Assembly: GCF_017654505.1 (NCBI RefSeq)
Contig: NC_054547.1
Location: 30,063,846-30,127,845 of the forward strand
DNA: 64,000 nucleotides
Direction: 5' to 3'
From: Polyodon spathula
Taxonomy: Eukaryota; Chordata; Actinopteri; Acipenseriformes; Polyodontidae
Shown here: piece by piece, positions 58,020 through 64,000 of the stretch
Numbering within the stretch: position 1 is the stretch's first letter
Layout: every line of letters begins with the position of its first letter
The notes under the pieces: model-generated
Seen by the model: only the letters and a program-made list of their open reading frames with translations
What the model was told of the DNA's origin: nothing
The model's database searches: none
Translations under genes and position numbers: made by a program

Positions 58020-59086
58020 ATGCATGCAATGCTTTTGTGGGGAGAGTCACTCTGGTGTAACTAGATTGCTGTTTTTCAGAATATTTTATGATAATTCTGC
58101 CTATTGTTGAAGTTGCACACTTTAAAGGGTAGATTACTGCAAGCATTAACCCTGTCACACATCAGCAGACCCAGCAGTAATCTCTTTAATCTTTTAATAA
58201 CTGATCTAACATCCATTTTCATTTCAGTCTACAGTATGTTTCTTTCCTCAGAGGTTTGTCCTAAATTATATTCCCGATCAGCAAATCCTCTTTGCATCTA
58301 ATAGTCATATTTTTTCAAAAGTAAACCTCAGTGTGCTGTGTTGAATGTCACATCCCCTCAAACTGGAATGAATGACAGGGGTCAGCTTTAAGCTTTGTGA
58401 ACAAAAGGAAACCTTGGTGTGCTAAATGCAGACATGAAATAAAAGACACAAAGATCCAAATCATTTTAATAAATGAAAAGCCTCCAATCACAAATACAAA
58501 GCTTCAACTGCACCGCTACAGTACGTAACATATACAGTATAATTTATAACATATTTATTGGTTAATAGCTGAAGTTGGTTGCAATTGTATGTTTCTTTAT
58601 GCCTAGTAATTTGTAGTGACAGTGTGGTACTTATTTGTATTCAGTACCCATTAATTGTAGCACAGTAGGTGCTGAAAAATACATTAACCTTTAAAAAAAA
58701 TGACTGTATATGTCTAGTTATTGTGTTATCACTGTATCCTATATATCCTTAGAATGTATCACACATTTGGTGAATTACACTGTAAACATTTTCACTTTGG
58801 CTTATTTATCGTTTTAAAACAATACATACTGTAAATTCCATTCACTCGGCCATATTCATGAAACCTTAGGGCATATTTTCAAAGCATTCACTCCAGTCTC
58901 TAGAACAAAACGACCAAGTAATATAATGCAAGGCTGTTTAAGCACTCTCAAGTGGTATGTTTCTCATTTAGTAATTTTTTTTTCTTTTTTTTTTTTTTTT
59001 TTTTAAATCTGTAAAAATTAAAATTAAAAGTCCACGTGCTGAAAATTGCGTTCTATTTTATGGAATTGGGTCAGAGCACGATCCCT

Positions 59087-59195
59087 GCCTGTAAATAGTG
59101 TTTATGGGTTTTGGTGATATTGGGCAGGGCCAGGAATTAACTCCATCCCTGCCAACCACCACAAAAACACATACACACCAACACTATTTACAGGC
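59087..59195. repeat. Inverted repeat, 16-bp arms (MITE or LTR scrap)
   Basis: GCCTGTAAATAGTGTT (59087-59102) and its exact complement (59180-59195) bracket a block with CAGGG...CATCCCTGCC. That block resembles part of the solo LTR at 12380-12420. Confidence 0.55.
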
Positions 59196-60439
59196 TAAGC
59201 TCCAGCTCTGCTACAGGAATACAGAATGGCAAGTTTACTCTCCATAAAGACAAGTACACCTCAGAAACATACAGGTTCTTCAGGGCTTGAAACATTGCCT
59301 AAATGCCATTTAAGATCCATTGGTAATCAATTAGTTTTGGGAAGGAAAAAAACAAACATCTTAACTTCAGGCAGACATCTCAAAACCCATTGAGCTGCTT
59401 TTCACCTCACAAAATGCAATCTGTCTCCTGAGCTTCAATTTGAGCCCTGCAGCCACTGTACTGTGCAGTACAAGACTTCACTACCTGTCGGGCCAGTGGA
59501 GGTACACACTCAGATATTCCACTGACTTGAGAGGATTAGCGAGGAACTGCTGCCAGTATCAGCAGAACAGCAAGTAACAGACAGTTCATTTTACAAAAAC
59601 TTAATGGAGCGAATGGCTCTAGCTGTTTAATACGAGTACCGTCAAGGTATCTAAGCAAAAAGTCTCAGCTGTCATTGTTGACAGGCTGAGCAGAATTATT
59701 GGTCATGCTAGACTAGATAAGAGACTGGTGGAGTGGTGTCTGGTGTTTCTACCTGTAGCCTTGGCACTTTAGCTAAAATGGCATATGAATAATAATGCAA
59801 AGGTAACCTTTGTCACTTAGATTACTGGAATGATGTATTGGCTTGCCATACTTAAAAAAAAGAATGACAAGTTTAAAAGAATGACAAGGAACAGTTCTAA
59901 CACACTCAGTAGCAAATAATAGATTATTATACTGCTGGTTAGCTTTCAAAAGTTATATGATGTACACATTAAAGTTTTACAGAGCACCCAGCAATGTTTA
60001 CAAGAAACACATTACATTTGCTGTGTCCTGTATTGACTGTATATATTAACAACTCTTTTGACATGTTTTTATCATGGGTCACAAATCAACTGGGCAACAT
60101 TTTCAACATTTACTCTGGAGGGTTTGCAAAGAAAATAAAAGTGTATCCAGCTCATGCTGCCTCTTTAACAATGCTGGTTTTCTGTTTCCACAACACGCCA
60201 CTCATTTATATCAGAGGACCAGTATTGTTGCAGTAAGGAGCATTAACTGGTCACGCTGTAATGTTTCAAATAAAAAATTGCTTAGCTTGGGGAATATTCA
60301 GATATGCTATGGTTTATCCACTGTAGCTGACTGAGATGTCTAAATGTTAATAGTGGCGCATGACAAGAAAACACAATGCAATAATCATGGCTCATACTGA
60401 ATCAGCATACTACAATTTTAGTTTTTCATATAAACTTTG

Positions 60440-60768
60440 TGGGCAGCATGGTGGCATGGTGGTTAGCGTTGCACAGTTCAGGGTCTTGGGTTCGATTCCA
60501 GTCTCAGGGGTCTGTCAGTGTGGAGTTTGCATGTTCTCCCCCCGTGTTTGCGTGAAGATTTTCTCCGGGTACTCTGGTTTCCTCCTACAGTCCAAAGACA
60601 TGCTGGCTAGGTGGAATGGCCTCTCTAAATTGTCCCTTAGTTGCATTGTGATGGACTGGCATCCCATCTAAGGTGTAGTCCTGCCTTGCACCCTGTGTCT
60701 GCCGGGCAAGACTCCAGCTCACTGCTACGCCCTATAGGATTAAGCAGGTACAGATAATGGATGGATAT
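60440..60768 (+). mobile_element. V-SINE/DANA-like tRNA-derived SINE
   Basis: The head GCATGGTGGCATGGTGGTTA (A box) and GGGTTCGATTCC (B box, about 60488-60499) are followed by the conserved central domain of fish V-SINEs: GTTTGCATGTTCTCCCC, TTCTCCGGGTACTC and CAGTCCAAAGACATGC. The tail ends in ATGGATGGAT. It appears near full length (about 330 bp). The 103-codon frame across it is fortuitous. Confidence 0.9.
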
Positions 60769-63700
60769 AAACATTATGGTTAAGAAAAACATCTTTCAGA
60801 TTGATGCTATGGAAACCTGAAGACATGTTTGGAAGCCATATCCAAAATAATGACCCCATAATACATTTTGAACATTAATAATACATGCCAGCCAAAACAT
60901 TTTTACAGTAAACACATCCAGTTTTTATTAAAACAATGTGCCTGGTTTCACAGGCCTCAATAACTTTAGCACTAATCTTGGACTATCCTTAAGGTAAAAA
61001 AAAACATAATTAAATCCAGTTCCTTGGGTTTGGAGTACAGTCGAACAAAATACTTTATATGTCTTGCTGAATGCACTATTCTGACGCATCAAGCATCTCC
61101 CTCACAGTGGAAAGTTTGGAGACACACAGTAGGCACTTTGACACAAACCTTGCAAAATATATGTAAACATTTGTCTAATTTATTACACTTTTAATGCTAG
61201 TAATTTCCCTAGAAAAGCAGTGAGACCGGTACACACAATTATGAAACAGCAGTGTTTTAATGGATTCATTATTGACTATTACAGAAAACAAACTGTAATA
61301 TAAATCATAGAAGAAGGAAAACTGTTACATCATAATAGCATGATTTTGAAAAATGTGTACTGCTTCTACAGGAGAAAAAATGCACTTGGGTGATCATTCA
61401 AAGTAAATTTTATCTGCAGTTAGATGTCATAGAAAATATAGCACTGTTGTAGTGCTATACCGACTGCAGTTAAATACTGTAGCTATTTAGTGGAGAGATA
61501 CGTATTAAGTTAGTGTTTTCTGTTTGTGGAGAATCTGCTTGCAGCTAGTAGTAAGAAAAAATGGTAATTTAATATATATATATTTTTATATATATAATTA
61601 AATTATATTTTTATAATTTTAAAAAAGGTGCAGAACTTTACTTCTGTAAAAGAATGTTTCAGGTAAACCAGCTGCCATTCGAAATGAAATGTTTCAATAC
61701 AGTTGTGTATTGTGCAACAGATCATTAGTTACGTGTATAAAATGAACTTCCTGCAGAACAGTTTAAATCCAACTATTGTCCTTTTTATTTTTGAATCATA
61801 AAAATTCAAAACCAAATCATATGATATGTCTGCTTTAAAAAGATGATATTGAGGGGGGTGAAGTGGTATAATTTGTGTATGTGCTAAAAGGGACTCTTCA
61901 TTATCTTATGATAACAGTACACAATTATGTTTTTAACTTTAACTGCTCTGCAAGGACAAAAACAAAAACAAAACAAGGACAGTGCTAGTATTTAGCAAAA
62001 AGGCTTTCTTCTTCTAATCCTTATGCAATTGCAGAAATTACATTTATAGGTTGCAGTAACCCATGAAATCAATATATTCTGCTCAGCCGTAGGTAAAAGA
62101 TAGATTTCCATGGAAACAGTCAGCAGCTACATTTCTATTCTAACCCCCCCGCCCCAGCATAAATATTATTCAAATTTGAGGTTCACAATCTATGCAATTT
62201 CTGATTTTAAACTGGTCATATGTGCTACCCTATATGCTATACAAAAAAAAAAAAAAAAATCGAGATGTTTATACTTGGAACGTTAACTTATTTTTCTGTA
62301 AAATGTATCAGCAACCCTATAATTTGAAAAAGCATATTTCTACAGTACTTTCTGTTTTATTCCAAGATCTAGGATCATTTGGAAATATTTAACCTCCAAT
62401 TGCTGCATGTAGTAGCACAGGAACATGGGGGTTAGGAAGGGGAGTCTGTGAGAACAGACACCAAATAATTATATTCTACAGCAGAAAGGAACATGAATAT
62501 AGGACAGAGTACACAACCTTTAAAACTGAGATATGCTTTGTAAAGACCGGGCAATTGAAATGTACTTGATTACGAAATGAATAAAACAAAACCTACAGAT
62601 ACATTTTGAAAAAGACAGGCCATCATCTACTGATTATATACCGTTATACCATACACCTACTGAAAACAGTTTATAAAGTTATGTAAAAATATTTAATTTC
62701 ATTATTACATGTGTTCCAGACCAACATTTTTTGGTGTACCTTGGTAGGTTTAACAAATACTTTTATGGTTGTAGGAATTGCCTGGAGAAATGTATGAGTC
62801 AGCATGTGTGAAATCAACATTAGCCTTACTTCAATACAAAGTCAAAAGAAATCAACTTACCACTGTGTTAATGTGTGGTGACAATGAAGCAAAAATCTGT
62901 GCAGTCTAATTTAATTTACAGCATCTACTATGTGGGAGATAATGGAGTTGGGGGGGGGGGGGGGGGGGGTAATATCTTATGAAAGTTATAAAATGATTTA
63001 TGGAACGAAGCAAACACTATTACTATGGACACTGGATTCTGTTTTATGATTGTTCAACAGTAGTTAAAAATTACGTAGAACTTCATGCAAGCAAATAATA
63101 ATAAAAATAAATATTAACAATTATATTTTGTACATACCTGTAACTGAAACTTTACTTTCTCCATAATCTAGTCTTATTTAAAACATAGATACAATGGCAA
63201 ATTAGAACTAGTCTAGCACAGCTCTTTGAATATTTCCATTATACATTGGTATTACAGGAAAGTTAATAGGGTTACAAAGTCAACAGTAAATACACAAGCG
63301 TTGTACTAACAATTGTAGAGTATAGAAGTATGTAATTAAACTAAAATTTAATTGGAATGATTGGTCAAAGACTTAGCAATACTGTATGCGGGTACCTTTT
63401 ATTTGCATTATTTCTGAAGCTGCAATTTTAGTTCACCTGAAGCCTGTTTAAAGTTTGGCTGGAACTGTACTGTGCATTACTGTTACCATCTTTTTTTTTT
63501 GTCTTTAGTCTACAAAAGGCAGCAGAGGTCACAGCAGGTTTTCCAGCATCTATTTCAATAATGCCTGCTTTTTTTTTTTCCTTGGTGAATACTATGCTGT
63601 AAGTGTACAGGCGAAATTTATGGCATTTCTCATACACACAAAAAAATTACAGCATGGGCTGGTTAATGTACTTAAAGAAAAATATGGACATTGATTTTAT

Positions 63701-64000
63701 GGAAATAAGTCCAAAAAATCAACATCATAAGGGAATTTTATTCCAGTGCAAGTTCAACCAGTATTCAGTCTCCAGTTTTATAACGCTGAGATGGACTAAA
63801 TACATATTTTAACAGTAGACTTTTCTCTGCTGACAGTGAGTTTAAAACCAGCAATAAAGTATTCCCATCCATCAGGAAAACTCTTAGAAAAGCAGGCAAT
63901 GACAAGGCCAGACATGACCCCCATATTACTGGCCTCTAGTGAAAACTCACTAGAATATGTGTGCCTCGCACTACCAGTTCAGAAACTCACTTCAAGATCC
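60769..64000. other. no gene; G20 tract at 62950-62969
   Basis: AT-rich unique-looking DNA to the window end. It has a MITE-like end CTGGTTTCACAGGCC near 60946, an A run near 62242-62259 and a G20 homopolymer at 62950-62969. Confidence 0.5.

Larger units (their letters stand above)
57172..60439. other. no gene; simple repeats and a small inverted repeat
   Basis: It contains (ATAG)n at 57851-57909, A38 at 57982-58019, a T run near 58975-59004, and the inverted repeat at 59087-59195. Short frames near 57424-57732 and 59994-60334 have no recognisable family. Confidence 0.5.

Noticed and set aside
60360..60671. 103-codon frame ending in LSCIVMDWHPI
   Set aside because: Lies across a V-SINE; fortuitous.
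1..64000. CRISPR arrays, operons, bacterial promoters, ribosome binding sites
   Set aside because: No spaced direct repeats of CRISPR type and no dense coding; composition and repeats are those of a vertebrate nuclear genome.

Overview
This is vertebrate non-coding DNA. It is AT-rich and dense in microsatellites and transposon fossils, and I found no intact cellular protein-coding gene, rRNA or tRNA gene. The repeat mix is Tc1/mariner DD34E elements, hAT non-autonomous elements with 8-bp duplications, HARBI1/PIF-Harbinger fossils, a CACTA-like element, a DIRS tyrosine-recombinase retroelement, solo LTRs, a V-SINE and several tRNA-derived and CORE SINEs. That mix suggests a ray-finned fish, possibly a non-teleost such as sturgeon, paddlefish or gar. 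The species guess is inference from remembered repeat families, not a search.

Layout. 1-5.2 kb: mostly unique sequence with a (TC)n tract abutting the helix-turn-helix start of a Tc1-like transposase, and a MIR-like CORE-SINE. 5.45-6.99 kb: a complete but inactivated Tc1 element with both inverted repeats. 7.46-9.9 kb: a perfect hairpin, a CACTA-like element, a HARBI1 transposase fossil, a SINE and a tiny MITE. 12.0-14.7 kb: two solo LTRs with perfect target duplications. 16.0-19.6 kb: a SINE, an internally deleted Tc1 element, and a hAT element carrying a nested SINE. 20.2-22.8 kb: a HARBI1 N-terminal fragment forming an 82-bp perfect palindrome, a CR1/L2-type LINE 3' end, and a 48-bp perfect hairpin. 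23.3-25.1 kb: a DIRS remnant with inverted termini, RNase H C-terminus and tyrosine recombinase. 27.0-30.1 kb: two more solo LTRs. 31.4-31.6 kb: a TATA box followed by a CpG-rich segment ending in a possible splice donor, the only candidate for a real gene start. 34.6-35.1 kb: a palindromic LTR-like unit with a 6-bp duplication. 38.5-39.2 and 47.3-47.9 kb: two copies of another LTR family. 50.5-51.8 kb: a hAT element with a nested CORE-SINE. 56.0-57.2 kb: a truncated Tc1. 60.4-60.8 kb: a V-SINE. The rest is unique-looking AT-rich DNA with simple repeats.

No genes here work together as a pathway. The biology is a record of transposition: insertions with readable target duplications, nested insertions that order events in time, LTR-LTR recombination leaving solo LTRs, and several perfect short inverted duplications that look recent. 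I found no convincing undescribed functional system. The observations most worth checking are the perfect inverted duplications, the palindromic LTR unit and the TATA/CpG candidate first exon.
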